From: Spirosoma sp. KCTC 42546
GTDB lineage: Bacteria; Bacteroidota; Bacteroidia; Cytophagales; Spirosomataceae
DNA length: 64,000 nucleotides
Assembly (NCBI RefSeq): GCF_006965485.1
Contig: NZ_CP041360.1
Location: 8,102,501-8,166,500 of the forward strand
Direction: 5' to 3'
Shown here: positions 16,181-25,060 of the stretch, one piece after another
How the letters are laid out: the number at the start of each line of letters is the position of its first letter
Numbering within the stretch: the first letter of the stretch is position 1
Made by a program: the position numbers and the translations under genes
Notes under the pieces: model-generated
Told to the model about the DNA's origin: nothing
What the model saw: only the letters and a program-made list of their open reading frames with translations
Database searches by the model: none

Positions 16181-16993
16181 CTATACGGTTACTTCTTTAG
16201 CCGTTTGGATATGGGCTTTCCAACCCTGAGGTTCATCTTTTTCAGCAGGTTTGGCCCAGGGATCGTAAAATGGCAAAATGGCTACCCAACGTCCTGCGGG
16301 ATCGTCCCAACTAAACCGGTCAGCAAAGCTGGATGGACTAACCCAATGCGGTAAGTCGTAGCGGAATAAAATCAAATCACCAATGTCCTGAAAGCCCTCT
16401 GTCTCAACAATATGGTCGTTGATCACATAGCCTGTACCACCTGAATTGTAGTCTTTCCCGTATTGATTTAATGCCAGAATAGTGCCTACTTTTTGTGGAT
16501 TAAGTGGGTGCCAGTGCCGACCGAAGAAACTGCCGCCTAATGGATAATGTGTTACCTGTGGATGGAAATAAGGCTGTCCCTTACGGATACCATATTCTTC
16601 ATTATTTCCGGTCAGGTTATTCCAGAACTGACGCATGGGTGTAAAAACGCCCATCAACGTCTGTTGCGTTGGCTCTTCAAGGTCAAGGATAGCATCGAAG
16701 GTGTGATCATGAAACAGTTGCGGGGCCTGCTGAATCTTGGCAATGTGCAACCGTTGCTTATGCTGGTTATTATCGAATGGATCGGGAGCTTCGGCCAGAG
16801 GGGTTTTAGATGCCCAGGCGTGAGTGGCTTCAATCACACCACGGAGTGTCTCTTCTGGAATACCGGTTTTGATAATAACAATATTTGGTTCGTTGACTAA
16901 CCGCATTACCTCTTCATACGGAATCTCGGGCACGATCTGGCCATCCTTGAATTGAGCGTCAACTTTTATAAGGTATTTTGCTACTTCTTTCAT
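16181..16993 (-). CDS. 2-oxoglutarate/Fe(II) oxygenase-like protein
   Basis: The product is 270 aa from the ATG at 16993. The C-terminal half has the layout of a double-stranded beta-helix oxygenase: HYPLGGSFFGRHWHPLNP, then TILALNQYG, then a GG turn, then GDLILFRYDLPHWVSP. The first metal-binding pair would be His-Trp-His rather than the usual His-x-Asp, so assignment is tentative. No signal peptide. It is embedded in the polysaccharide cluster between a glycosyltransferase and a GH43-like protein and might modify a sugar or precursor. A cupin-type enzyme is the alternative. Confidence 0.5.
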   Translation of the reverse strand: MKEVAKYLIKVDAQFKDGQIVPEIPYEEVMRLVNEPNIVIIKTGIPEETLRGVIEATHAWASKTPLAEAPDPFDNNQHKQRLHIAKIQQAPQLFHDHTFDAILDLEEPTQQTLMGVFTPMRQFWNNLTGNNEEYGIRKGQPYFHPQVTHYPLGGSFFGRHWHPLNPQKVGTILALNQYGKDYNSGGTGYVINDHIVETEGFQDIGDLILFRYDLPHWVSPSSFADRFSWDDPAGRWVAILPFYDPWAKPAEKDEPQGWKAHIQTAKEVTV

Positions 16994-17065
16994 GGTTATT
17001 CGCTTACTGATTTGGTACAAAGTAGGATGCTGTCTATATAAAATGCAAATTCCACTAGCCTGATT

Positions 17066-18031
17066 TTAGTCAGTTTTGGGTTGCGTTGCATAGCCGAATC
17101 CAGATGCGCCGAAGCCATTTCCATTGTAAAACATTACCCACTGATTTTGATGAGAAAAAATGTGGCAATAGTCCATCATCATTGAATCCCAACCATCAGC
17201 CGAGCGCTCTATGCCTGCCAATTCATCTTTCCTTACCCAGTTAATACCATCTGTTGACTCGGCATACCCAATCCTGTAACTACGCTGCACGTCGGTACGG
17301 TAGTTGGTTGCGTTCCGGTAGGAAAAATACATTTTGTACAAATTCCCGTCCTTATAAACCGTAGGCCGACCAATAGCATCGGTAAACTCATCGTAACCTA
17401 CACAAACATGCCCTGTTCGCTCCCAATGAATACCATCGGTTGATTCAGCATACTTTACGTCATAAAATGGCTCCGGATGACCGTTTATCACTTCAATTTT
17501 GGTGCAGGACAGGTACCACATCCTCCACCGAATTGAGCCATCGGCCTGCTCCTCACGCATGACACAGGGCTGAGCTACCCAAACCTGATCGAACATATAG
17601 CGGTCAAGTAAAGGGCCGGTAAACTTACGCTCAAACGTCAACCCACCATCCCGACTAATGGCCAGACCAATTCCAAGCCGATAACTAGCCGTTTCACTCT
17701 TATTCCAGCCGGTATAGTATAACCAGATTTCGTCACCCGCATCGGCGGACCGTACTGGCAAAAACCAGGAAGGCATTGTTCCTGTTTCGTCAAACATGCC
17801 AACGGCCCCTTTTGTTAAGCAGGGTTTGTCATGTACATAGACGACTTCGGAAAGATTATCGGGATTCAGTTCAACAAACGATACCGCCGATGAGACGTTT
17901 TCATCGCGTGTAGAGAAATAAACCCGCACCTTATCCTTCATGGGATATCCAAACGGAACCTGAGCGTGGGTTCGGCTAAATGGCTGCGAGCCATCGGGTT
18001 TATAAATCAGTCCTTCTTTTTGCCAGATCAT
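17066..18031 (-). CDS. GH43/GH32-like beta-propeller protein
   Basis: The product is 321 aa with no signal peptide. Repeated blade-like motifs are visible: VRVYFSTRDE, IWLYYTGWNK, WRMWYLSC, YKMYFSYRNA and WVMFYNGNG, with two copies of AESTDGI(H/N)W, as in five-bladed glycosidase-type propellers. Such proteins are common in polysaccharide gene clusters, where they are annotated as glycosidase-like. I cannot place the catalytic acids confidently, so activity is not claimed. It lies between the oxygenase-like gene and the epimerase gene on the same strand. Confidence 0.65.
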   Translation of the reverse strand: MIWQKEGLIYKPDGSQPFSRTHAQVPFGYPMKDKVRVYFSTRDENVSSAVSFVELNPDNLSEVVYVHDKPCLTKGAVGMFDETGTMPSWFLPVRSADAGDEIWLYYTGWNKSETASYRLGIGLAISRDGGLTFERKFTGPLLDRYMFDQVWVAQPCVMREEQADGSIRWRMWYLSCTKIEVINGHPEPFYDVKYAESTDGIHWERTGHVCVGYDEFTDAIGRPTVYKDGNLYKMYFSYRNATNYRTDVQRSYRIGYAESTDGINWVRKDELAGIERSADGWDSMMMDYCHIFSHQNQWVMFYNGNGFGASGFGYATQPKTD

Positions 18032-18147
18032 TAAATTCAGGTATTGCTTACAATGTTAATAAAGCAGGCCGATTACCTTACAAGTCAACAAAATTAAATC
18101 GTTGCTAATCAACCTGTCTTATTGCACTTCTTGAACGGTCAATTAGT

Positions 18148-19215
18148 TTACAAAGCCAGGCGGGCGGCCATGCTATCATGAATCTGGCTCATCGTTTCTT
18201 TCAGATCGAACGTCCAGTGCCAACCAGGATAATGTTGTTTGAATTTACTGAGGTCAGAAATGTACCAGATATGGTCGCCACTCCGGTTCGTTTCTGAGTA
18301 CTGATAATTCATTTTATTACCCGAAATTTCTTCGCAAAGGGCAATTGCTTCGAGCATCGAGCAGTTGGCATACCGGCCACCGCCCGCATTGTACACTTCA
18401 CCTGGGCGTGGGTTCTGATAGAAATGCCAGAACATGTTCACTAAATCCCAGCTGTGGATATTGTCGCGAACCTGCTTGCCTTTATAGCCAAAAATGGTGT
18501 ATTGATTTCCCGTAATAGCACATTTCATCAGGTACGAGAGGAATCCATGCAACTGGGCTCCCGAGTGATTCGGTCCTGTTAGGCAACCACCCCGGAACAC
18601 ACCGGTGTTCATCCCGAAATAACGACCATACTCCTGCACCATAATATCAGCCGCCACTTTCGAAGCACCGAAAACAGAGTGTTTGGTATGATCAAGGCTC
18701 ATGAACTCATCAATACCATTCTCGAAGTACGGGTGGTTCTGATCGATTTCCCAGCGCGTTTCTGTTTCAATCAACGGCAGGAAGTTAGGATTATCACCGT
18801 ACACTTTGTTAGTAGAGGTAAATATAAAGACTGCTTCGGGGCAGTGTAGGCGAGTCATTTCAAGCATATTGAGGGTACCAACGGCATTCACCCCAAAATC
18901 TGTAAACGGCTCACGGGCAGCCCAGTCGTGGCTTGGTTGTGCTGCTGTATGTAAAACCAGCTTAATATCCGCACCAAATTCCTTGAAGATCACTTCCAAC
19001 TGAGGAACCTCCCGGATATCAGCGGTACGGTGTTGGTAATTAGAATAGGCGTCAGCCAGACGATTACGGTTCCATTCCGTTGAGCCATCAGCTCCAAAGA
19101 AGTACTGCCGCATATTATTATCAATCCCAACAACGAGATCAAATTTGTCAGCAAAAAAGGCAACGGCTTCACTGCCAATTAAACCAGCAGAACCCGTAAC
19201 TAATGCAATTTTCAT
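18148..19215 (-). CDS. NAD-dependent NDP-sugar epimerase (CDP-paratose 2-epimerase-like)
   Basis: The product is 355 aa, an extended short-chain dehydrogenase/reductase. The Rossmann motif is GSAGLIG at residues 8-14. [11 protein letters not shown] and [16 protein letters not shown] are typical of the CDP-tyvelose/paratose epimerase branch. At the usual YxxxK catalytic site the protein reads FGASK, so Phe replaces Tyr; from memory some homologues share this. It would act on a nucleotide sugar in the cytoplasm for the surface polysaccharide made by this cluster. The exact substrate is uncertain. Confidence 0.8.
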   Translation of the reverse strand: MKIALVTGSAGLIGSEAVAFFADKFDLVVGIDNNMRQYFFGADGSTEWNRNRLADAYSNYQHRTADIREVPQLEVIFKEFGADIKLVLHTAAQPSHDWAAREPFTDFGVNAVGTLNMLEMTRLHCPEAVFIFTSTNKVYGDNPNFLPLIETETRWEIDQNHPYFENGIDEFMSLDHTKHSVFGASKVAADIMVQEYGRYFGMNTGVFRGGCLTGPNHSGAQLHGFLSYLMKCAITGNQYTIFGYKGKQVRDNIHSWDLVNMFWHFYQNPRPGEVYNAGGGRYANCSMLEAIALCEEISGNKMNYQYSETNRSGDHIWYISDLSKFKQHYPGWHWTFDLKETMSQIHDSMAARLAL

Positions 19216-19353
19216 GATTTTATGGTGATTTCTTAAGAAGGAATCAATGAAAAATACTATTTATCTCGGTAAAAGTAGCTCAATAAACCCGAAAGATTAT
19301 AATTTCCCCTAAAAACCTAGCGCACAAAATAGCCAACGGTAATAGGTTATGTA

Positions 19354-20976
19354 CTACTTAGTAAGGCTTTTAGCGACAACTGATAAAGGATAATAGGTTA
19401 AAGAGCCATTTTTTAGGCGTGCAAATCGAATTTTATCAAAGTGGCTCAGGCAAGGTTCATTTAGTGCATTCCAGTCAATAACTGCGTTAATACTCGTCTG
19501 TTGAAACCTAAACCGTAGTATATCTTTCCAGGAACGATCAGACAGTACGGGGAAATGATATTGGTAGCTTCCACAGTTTACAACGAAGAATACATGTTCG
19601 GAAAATGGAGAATAAGTCAAATTTTCTGCACGTAAAATTAGACCTGACTTAGTAGAATCAGCATTGGCTTCGTAGCGAGTATTAGTTTCGGTAATACTTG
19701 GTTCAATCTCCGAATAATACCCTTTTTTAATTACAGCGTTAGATACAGTATTAACAAACTCATACTCCTTTTTGCCCTGTATCACTGGATAAAAAAGCCA
19801 CTTTTTTGTTGAATGGTAGTTCAATGCATCAGCTACCTGGTTAGTAAAATGGGTATACATTCGGGGAATATAAATCGTATAATTTACCAGTGTGATCAAA
19901 ATACTTATAGCCACAAAAGAATATTTCCAGAAAGTTGTTAAACTTTTTTGTTCTGTACAATAATAGATTAGAATACCTAAAAAAAGGCAGGGATAAATTT
20001 TGTAGTGATCGATTACATTCGCATTTAGCCCATTAACTGAAGACCTTAAAAAGCTAATTAAGGCCATCGATAACGAAAGGAATAGCAGGTAAACTAATAA
20101 ATATGATTTTTCAGACTTATAGTAAAATGGCTTATTTTTTATCACTAAATAACCTACTATTAATAAAAGTCCGGTCCCAATAAGTAGTGGTATCCAGGGC
20201 AAGGCATAATCTGGCCAATTGACAAAATAAGCATGAATTTGAATGAAGTAGAGAAGAGCATGGCTGATAAATTCCACATCGATAACACGCGGAGAATCTG
20301 CCTGGCCACCTTGTAGGGAGTAAACTAGTATTAATAAAGAAAGCGTTGCGCCGTAAACAATCAATCGTTTACCATCTTTCTGTACAAGTGAAATAAGTAT
20401 CCCCAGTAGCCAGACCAGTAGTCCATTTCCATTGGAGAAGGTGGCCAGAAGACCTAACAGTATAATCCATCTTAAGGTCCCTTGCTGAACCATTAATCGA
20501 ATACAGAGTAATGAAAATAGAAATACGGGTAAATTAAAAAAAGCAAAGGTATAATAATTCATAAACGAAATAGGCTGAAAAGCGAGCCAAACTAATACAG
20601 CACTACCAATTAAATTGGTTTTTCGTATAATAGTAGAAAGAAAAGCGATAAAGGAAATATTACCTATTATGATAAAAAAAGAGATATTTATTTGTCCTGT
20701 TAAGTAAACAAATGGGATGATTAGAAGCCGCTGAAAATAATGACGATGATTATTATACGGATCCAGAAAGGTATGTAGCTTATCCTGGAAAGCGTTTGCA
20801 CTATCAAATTTATTTATAAAATTAAAGTACCATGAAAAGTCATCTATATAAGGAATATTTGTCAAAAAATGAAAAAATAAACTATAAAATAAAAATATAG
20901 GAATTAATATTAGGACAAAAACAATAAAGTTATTAATTGTAAATTTAATAGGGTTCAAATAAGTGGGTACAGGCAT
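19354..20976 (-). CDS. Polytopic membrane protein of the polysaccharide cluster
   Basis: The product is 540 aa, with about ten membrane segments between residues 15 and 370 and a C-terminal soluble part of about 170 aa (ending SVVAKSLTK). The layout recalls GT-C-type or O-unit processing membrane proteins: an early acidic pair in a loop (YIDDFSWYFNF) and a His/Tyr-rich loop (YNNHRHYFQR). The DNA is clearly more AT-rich than the flanking housekeeping genes. I do not recognise a named family. A role in glycan transfer or polymerisation is inferred from position only. Confidence 0.6.
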   Translation of the reverse strand: MPVPTYLNPIKFTINNFIVFVLILIPIFLFYSLFFHFLTNIPYIDDFSWYFNFINKFDSANAFQDKLHTFLDPYNNHRHYFQRLLIIPFVYLTGQINISFFIIIGNISFIAFLSTIIRKTNLIGSAVLVWLAFQPISFMNYYTFAFFNLPVFLFSLLCIRLMVQQGTLRWIILLGLLATFSNGNGLLVWLLGILISLVQKDGKRLIVYGATLSLLILVYSLQGGQADSPRVIDVEFISHALLYFIQIHAYFVNWPDYALPWIPLLIGTGLLLIVGYLVIKNKPFYYKSEKSYLLVYLLFLSLSMALISFLRSSVNGLNANVIDHYKIYPCLFLGILIYYCTEQKSLTTFWKYSFVAISILITLVNYTIYIPRMYTHFTNQVADALNYHSTKKWLFYPVIQGKKEYEFVNTVSNAVIKKGYYSEIEPSITETNTRYEANADSTKSGLILRAENLTYSPFSEHVFFVVNCGSYQYHFPVLSDRSWKDILRFRFQQTSINAVIDWNALNEPCLSHFDKIRFARLKNGSLTYYPLSVVAKSLTK

Positions 20977-21173
20977 AGAAGATATTATACATTAAGCAAT
21001 CATTTATTAACTAGGTATAACATTTTAAAGTTAAATACGAATTCAACACTAAAATCTGTTGATTCGCCAGTATTTATTTGCAAAAAATTGGCAGATAAAG
21101 TTACAATGATATCTGCAGCTGTTTCGCGCTTTATCATGGAAATCTATGATAATTTAAAGTTAAAACTGAAGTT

Positions 21174-21899
21174 TTAATGAGCTAAGAATACTTGCAAAAC
21201 TTCGTCTACTGTAAGTGCACGATTATACAATTGAACTTCATCAATTTTTCCTGAAAAATAGCCATTATTTTCTGCAAGGAATAAATGGGCACCTATATTA
21301 AGACGTTTAGTAGGTTCATTATTCGTACCGCTAACGGTTAATTTCTGAGCCCCGTCAACAAATAAGCTGAACGATTTATCTTTCTTAACCAATACTAAAT
21401 GATGCCAGTTAGTATCCGTTATATATTCTGATGAGTTCGCTAAATCGCAATTAACACCACCAAGTAATATTGAAACTTTATTACCCTTATTACATAGCCC
21501 ATTACTCATTTCCAGACCAAAGCCGTTATGCTTGGGATCACCATAATACATTATGACAGCGTCCTGATTCAAATTATCAGCCTTAACCCAGCAAGCCATT
21601 GTAATAGTTGAGCCATAATCTATATTATCAACATAAATTACGGTATTAATACCATTAAATTGATAAGCTGAATTAGGATTGTTGAAGCGATCTGAAGCTG
21701 GTTTGGCTTCTATTATCTGAGCTGTATTATTATTACCACTACCATCCTTGCCCCCTTCGGAAAAACTGTAACAACCGACTACACCGCTCACAGGAGAACA
21801 TGTTGTTACAGGAGGGAATTGATGGTCTTTAATAAGTGAACAAGCACATAAGAAAAGCCAAGCGCATAAAAAAATAGATAAGTAAATTGTATTTTTCAT
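21174..21899 (-). CDS. LamG-domain lipoprotein
   Basis: The product is 241 aa. The signal peptide ends in a lipobox (FLCAC), so it should be lipid-anchored. Residues about 40-240 form a LamG/concanavalin A-like jelly roll, seen from MACWVKADN, WHHLVLVKKDKSFSLFVDG and GKIDEVQLYNRALTVDEV. Such domains often bind carbohydrate. It is AT-rich like its downstream neighbour and at the promoter-proximal end of the polysaccharide cluster, but may be an independent unit. Confidence 0.8.
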   Translation of the reverse strand: MKNTIYLSIFLCAWLFLCACSLIKDHQFPPVTTCSPVSGVVGCYSFSEGGKDGSGNNNTAQIIEAKPASDRFNNPNSAYQFNGINTVIYVDNIDYGSTITMACWVKADNLNQDAVIMYYGDPKHNGFGLEMSNGLCNKGNKVSILLGGVNCDLANSSEYITDTNWHHLVLVKKDKSFSLFVDGAQKLTVSGTNNEPTKRLNIGAHLFLAENNGYFSGKIDEVQLYNRALTVDEVLQVFLAH

Positions 21900-22065
21900 A
21901 ATAGTATTAAAGATAATGGCTGCCGGTAATCTTTATGCATAAAGTGTTAAGTGTAACACAGCCATAACAACAGGTGCATTAAGAACTCACAAAAATAATT
22001 GGCTTGGCATGCAAGTAACTACAATCAACAGATAGGCTATTTATTGTAAACTTGGCATAAAAAAT

Positions 22066-22123
22066 TTCAATCTTGACGATCAGGAATTATCAACTTAAGA
22101 AATTGCCGACCGTCAAGATTGAA
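22066..22123. repeat. Intergenic inverted repeat F
   Basis: 22066-22078 (TTCAATCTTGACG) pairs perfectly with 22111-22123 across a 32-nt loop, between the 92-aa lipoprotein gene and the LamG gene. The rest of 21900-22183 is AT-rich with no gene seen. Confidence 0.6.
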
Positions 22124-22183
22124 AAATGAAATTTCAAGTAATAACTAACAAAATGTTAGTTATTACTATTTATTAGATAAAGC

Positions 22184-22462
22184 CTAATTACCTTGTGCAA
22201 TAGAACCAGCACCGAATAGCTTCTCGCGAATTTTTTGAGTCCTTGCCTCTAGCTCAGGATTAGGCGTGTACGTATATTTTGATTGAACGGCTGCCGAATC
22301 TTTACCTGTTCCATATACTTCGGGGTCCCCAGCCCGGTAATCGGAGCGAAAATCTTCTGCCCGATAATCTGCCTGACGGACGGAGTTATACTTTTGATAG
22401 TCGCACGATGCCATCGATACTACTACTACAGCCAACAAACTTATATTGAGTACGCGTTTCAT
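22184..22462 (-). CDS. Small lipoprotein, unknown function
   Basis: The product is 92 aa, taken from the ATG at 22462; a GTG two codons upstream is less likely. The lipobox is SMASC, giving lipidation at about residue 21. The mature part is polar with repeated Tyr/Arg/Asp (SVRQADYRAEDFRSDYRAGD) and ends in a helical segment with Phe-Gly-Ala-Gly. I do not recognise the family. It stands alone between a LamG gene upstream of it in the genome map and pepF. Confidence 0.6.
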   Translation of the reverse strand: MKRVLNISLLAVVVVSMASCDYQKYNSVRQADYRAEDFRSDYRAGDPEVYGTGKDSAAVQSKYTYTPNPELEARTQKIREKLFGAGSIAQGN

Positions 22463-22567
22463 AGCCACTTGATTACGAATTAATTCGACAAAAATAAGAA
22501 ACAGTCCCTTGTCAATCGTAGTTAGTCGTCAGTTTTTTTCGCTCACATCCGTATACAAGTACCTCAG

Positions 22568-24313
22568 TTAGCCTAATTTCCTGATTTCATCTCCCACAAA
22601 CTGCATCAATTCCCGTATATAGTCACGGGAAAAATCGAATGGAACATTGGCGGCTGCATATATTTCACGAATGGGGGCCTTGTAGCCCAGACTCAGTGCT
22701 TTTTTATAACCCGCCAGCCCAGCAGCAGGGTCACGTCGGTAGTTCCGCCACACACCAATGGCACCCAATTGGGCAATTCCGTATTCGATATAATAGAAAG
22801 GCACCTCGTATAAGTGAAGCTGCCGCTGCCAAATGTACTCCTGATAAAAAGCGAATCCATCCCAACTTGTTACCGTATCGGCAAACTGATTGTAAATCCG
22901 CAGCCAGTTTTCACGTCGCTCCGCATCGGTATGCGTTGGGTTTTCGTAAATCCAGTGCTGAAATTTATCAATTGTTGCTACCCAGGGGAGCGTTTCGATA
23001 ATAGATTCCAGATGCTGCAATTTGGCTCGGCGTAGCTCGTCAGGGTTATCGAAAAATACGTCCCAGTGATCCATTGACAGCAATTCCATACTCATAGAGG
23101 CCAGCTCAGCTACCTCCATAGGCGGGTTTCGGAACGCTTTTAGAGGCAGTTCACGCGTTAGAAACGAATGAACGGCGTGGCCACCCTCATGAACCATCGT
23201 CACTAAATCGCGCAAACTGGAAGTAGCATTCATGAAAATAAATGGCACACCAATTTCCTCGAGCGGGTAATTATAACCACCAGGCGCTTTGCCTTTCCGC
23301 GACTCCAGATCAAGGTGACCCATGGCCCGCATAATGCGCAGGTCATCCCCTAATTCCTTATCAAGTCGATCGAAACAGGCAATAGCTTTTTCCAGCAGTT
23401 CATCACCCGTTGCGAATGGCTTTAACGGGGGCCGACCTTCCACATCAACCTTTGCATCCCAGGGCCGCAATGGATCTACCGAAGCGTCGGACCGAGAAAG
23501 CTTCTGTTCTCGGTCGCTGGCCAGATCATTCAATAATGGTACAACAGCTTCGGCTACTGATTCATGGAAATTGAAGCAATCCTGGGGCGTGTAATCGAAC
23601 CGGCCTAAAGCCGCAAACGAATAGTCCCGAAAATTAGCAAATCCGGCATTGACCGCTATCTGATGCCGGAGCGTGCGTAACCGATCAAACAGTTGGTCAA
23701 GGGCTTCATGATCCTGATAACGTCGTTCCCAGATTTTACGCCACGCTTCCTCGCGCACAGCCCGATCTGTCGATTGCAAACGGTCACTTGCTGCGGGAAG
23801 GGTCATTTCCTTACCATCAATGGTCACAGTCATAGCACCAACAATGGCTCCGTATTTGCGCTCTTCGGTCTGTAATTCGGTTTGAAGCGGGATGTTTTCC
23901 TCACGAAAAATTTCGATCGCTTTTTTCATACCCCGAACCATAATATCGTAGCCTTCGTCGGTCAACTCACTCAAAAATGGGCTGTCAACTGCCTTCAAGT
24001 CTAGATCATTGCCATAAGCAGTCATGGGTGGCTGAATCTCGGCAATAAAGAAGTTGAGATTATTAACCAGTTCTTCATTAGCCGTATCGCAGGTCATCCG
24101 AATATAGCGCCATGCAAAATCTTCAGATAAATACGATTCGAGTTCACTCCGATCGATTAACCACTGGCGCAGGTCCTGGGCATTGTGCAGCGGTCGTGCC
24201 AGCAGGTTATCAAAAAGCGGTTTAACATCATCCCAGCTTTGCAGGGTAAGTGCCTCGCCAATAAATGGCCGGGCAGGACGAGTTGGAATAGGTAGTGTTT
24301 CGTTCGTAGTCAT
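22568..24313 (-). CDS. pepF: M3 family oligoendopeptidase
   Basis: The product is 581 aa, without signal peptide, so cytoplasmic. The zinc motif HEGGH is at residues 375-379 (MVHEGGHAVHSFL), and the third ligand Glu lies in the following PPMEVAELASMSMELLS segment. Length and architecture fit the M3B oligoendopeptidase F type, which degrades short peptides of roughly 7-17 residues. It is divergent from the BlaI-like gene, with 234 bp between starts. The exact subgroup is uncertain. Confidence 0.88.
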   Translation of the reverse strand: MTTNETLPIPTRPARPFIGEALTLQSWDDVKPLFDNLLARPLHNAQDLRQWLIDRSELESYLSEDFAWRYIRMTCDTANEELVNNLNFFIAEIQPPMTAYGNDLDLKAVDSPFLSELTDEGYDIMVRGMKKAIEIFREENIPLQTELQTEERKYGAIVGAMTVTIDGKEMTLPAASDRLQSTDRAVREEAWRKIWERRYQDHEALDQLFDRLRTLRHQIAVNAGFANFRDYSFAALGRFDYTPQDCFNFHESVAEAVVPLLNDLASDREQKLSRSDASVDPLRPWDAKVDVEGRPPLKPFATGDELLEKAIACFDRLDKELGDDLRIMRAMGHLDLESRKGKAPGGYNYPLEEIGVPFIFMNATSSLRDLVTMVHEGGHAVHSFLTRELPLKAFRNPPMEVAELASMSMELLSMDHWDVFFDNPDELRRAKLQHLESIIETLPWVATIDKFQHWIYENPTHTDAERRENWLRIYNQFADTVTSWDGFAFYQEYIWQRQLHLYEVPFYYIEYGIAQLGAIGVWRNYRRDPAAGLAGYKKALSLGYKAPIREIYAAANVPFDFSRDYIRELMQFVGDEIRKLG

Positions 24314-24491
24314 TGTTAACTAATAAAATTCTAGAGATCCTTTTGATGCTGTGGACCTACTCTCTTTGAATGCGATTTGTATGTAGTGTATATAGAGCCT
24401 GTCACCCGTACGGTCAAAGAAACATAGACCAAACAGAATCCACAAGAATCAATGATAAATAAGCCATTGTAAAACTTTTTTGTTCATAAAC

Positions 24492-24539
24492 TTGCAACTA
24501 CGAAACGGTTCGTATATGTTTGTTACGAAATTATTCGTA
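24492..24539 (+). promoter_or_regulatory. BlaI-type promoter with two palindromic operators
   Basis: TTG at 24492-24494 and TATGTTTG at 24515-24522, 20 bp apart, form a textbook Bacteroidota promoter. The 16-bp palindrome TACGAAACGGTTCGTA ends at 24514, directly before the -7 box, and a second, TACGAAATTATTCGTA, occupies 24524-24539. Both fit TACGAAnnnnTTCGTA. A dimeric repressor on either site would block transcription of the BlaI-like gene 8 bp downstream. Confidence 0.8.
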
Positions 24540-24547
24540 GATCAATT

Positions 24548-24928
24548 ATGAAACCAACCGACTCCGAACTGGAAATCCTGCATGTACTCTGGACCAATGG
24601 CCCCAGCACGGTACGTCAGGTACACGATGCATTGAGCCAAAGCCGGGATATAGGCTATACAACCGCACTGAAACTTATGCAGATCATGTATGAAAAAGGG
24701 TTGCTTTCCCGCCAGGAGGATGCTCGTTCTCATACCTACACCGCAGCGGTAAGTGAGGAAGATACTCAGCGAAATTTAGTAGATCGCTTTGTTGAAACGG
24801 CTTTTCGGGGGTCGGCCTCAAAGTTAGTGATGCAGATACTGGGTCAGCACAAAGCCTCGCGTGAAGAATTGGATGAAATTAAAAATCTGCTAAGTGACCT
24901 GAACCGGGACACCGGCCGCCAGGATTGA
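24548..24928 (+). CDS. BlaI/MecI/CopY-family transcriptional repressor
   Basis: The product is 126 aa, the usual family length. The N-terminal winged helix (SELEILHVLWTNGPSTVRQV) and the C-terminal dimerisation region are visible; in BlaI and MecI, cleavage between them by the partner protease lifts repression. Two matching palindromes flank the -7 box upstream, so autoregulation is likely. The M56 protease gene follows after 132 bp. The regulated function is not necessarily beta-lactam resistance: no beta-lactamase gene is next to the pair. Confidence 0.9.
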   Translation: MKPTDSELEILHVLWTNGPSTVRQVHDALSQSRDIGYTTALKLMQIMYEKGLLSRQEDARSHTYTAAVSEEDTQRNLVDRFVETAFRGSASKLVMQILGQHKASREELDEIKNLLSDLNRDTGRQD

Positions 24929-25060
24929 GCTGATTGGCATGATTTTTCTACCGTTTGCGATTTCCCTTGTCACTATCCTCTGATCTGAAGGCTTGTTATT
25001 AGTCTGATTTTGTAAACTAACAAACTGATTTTACTCACACTTAACGATTTCCTATAACTC

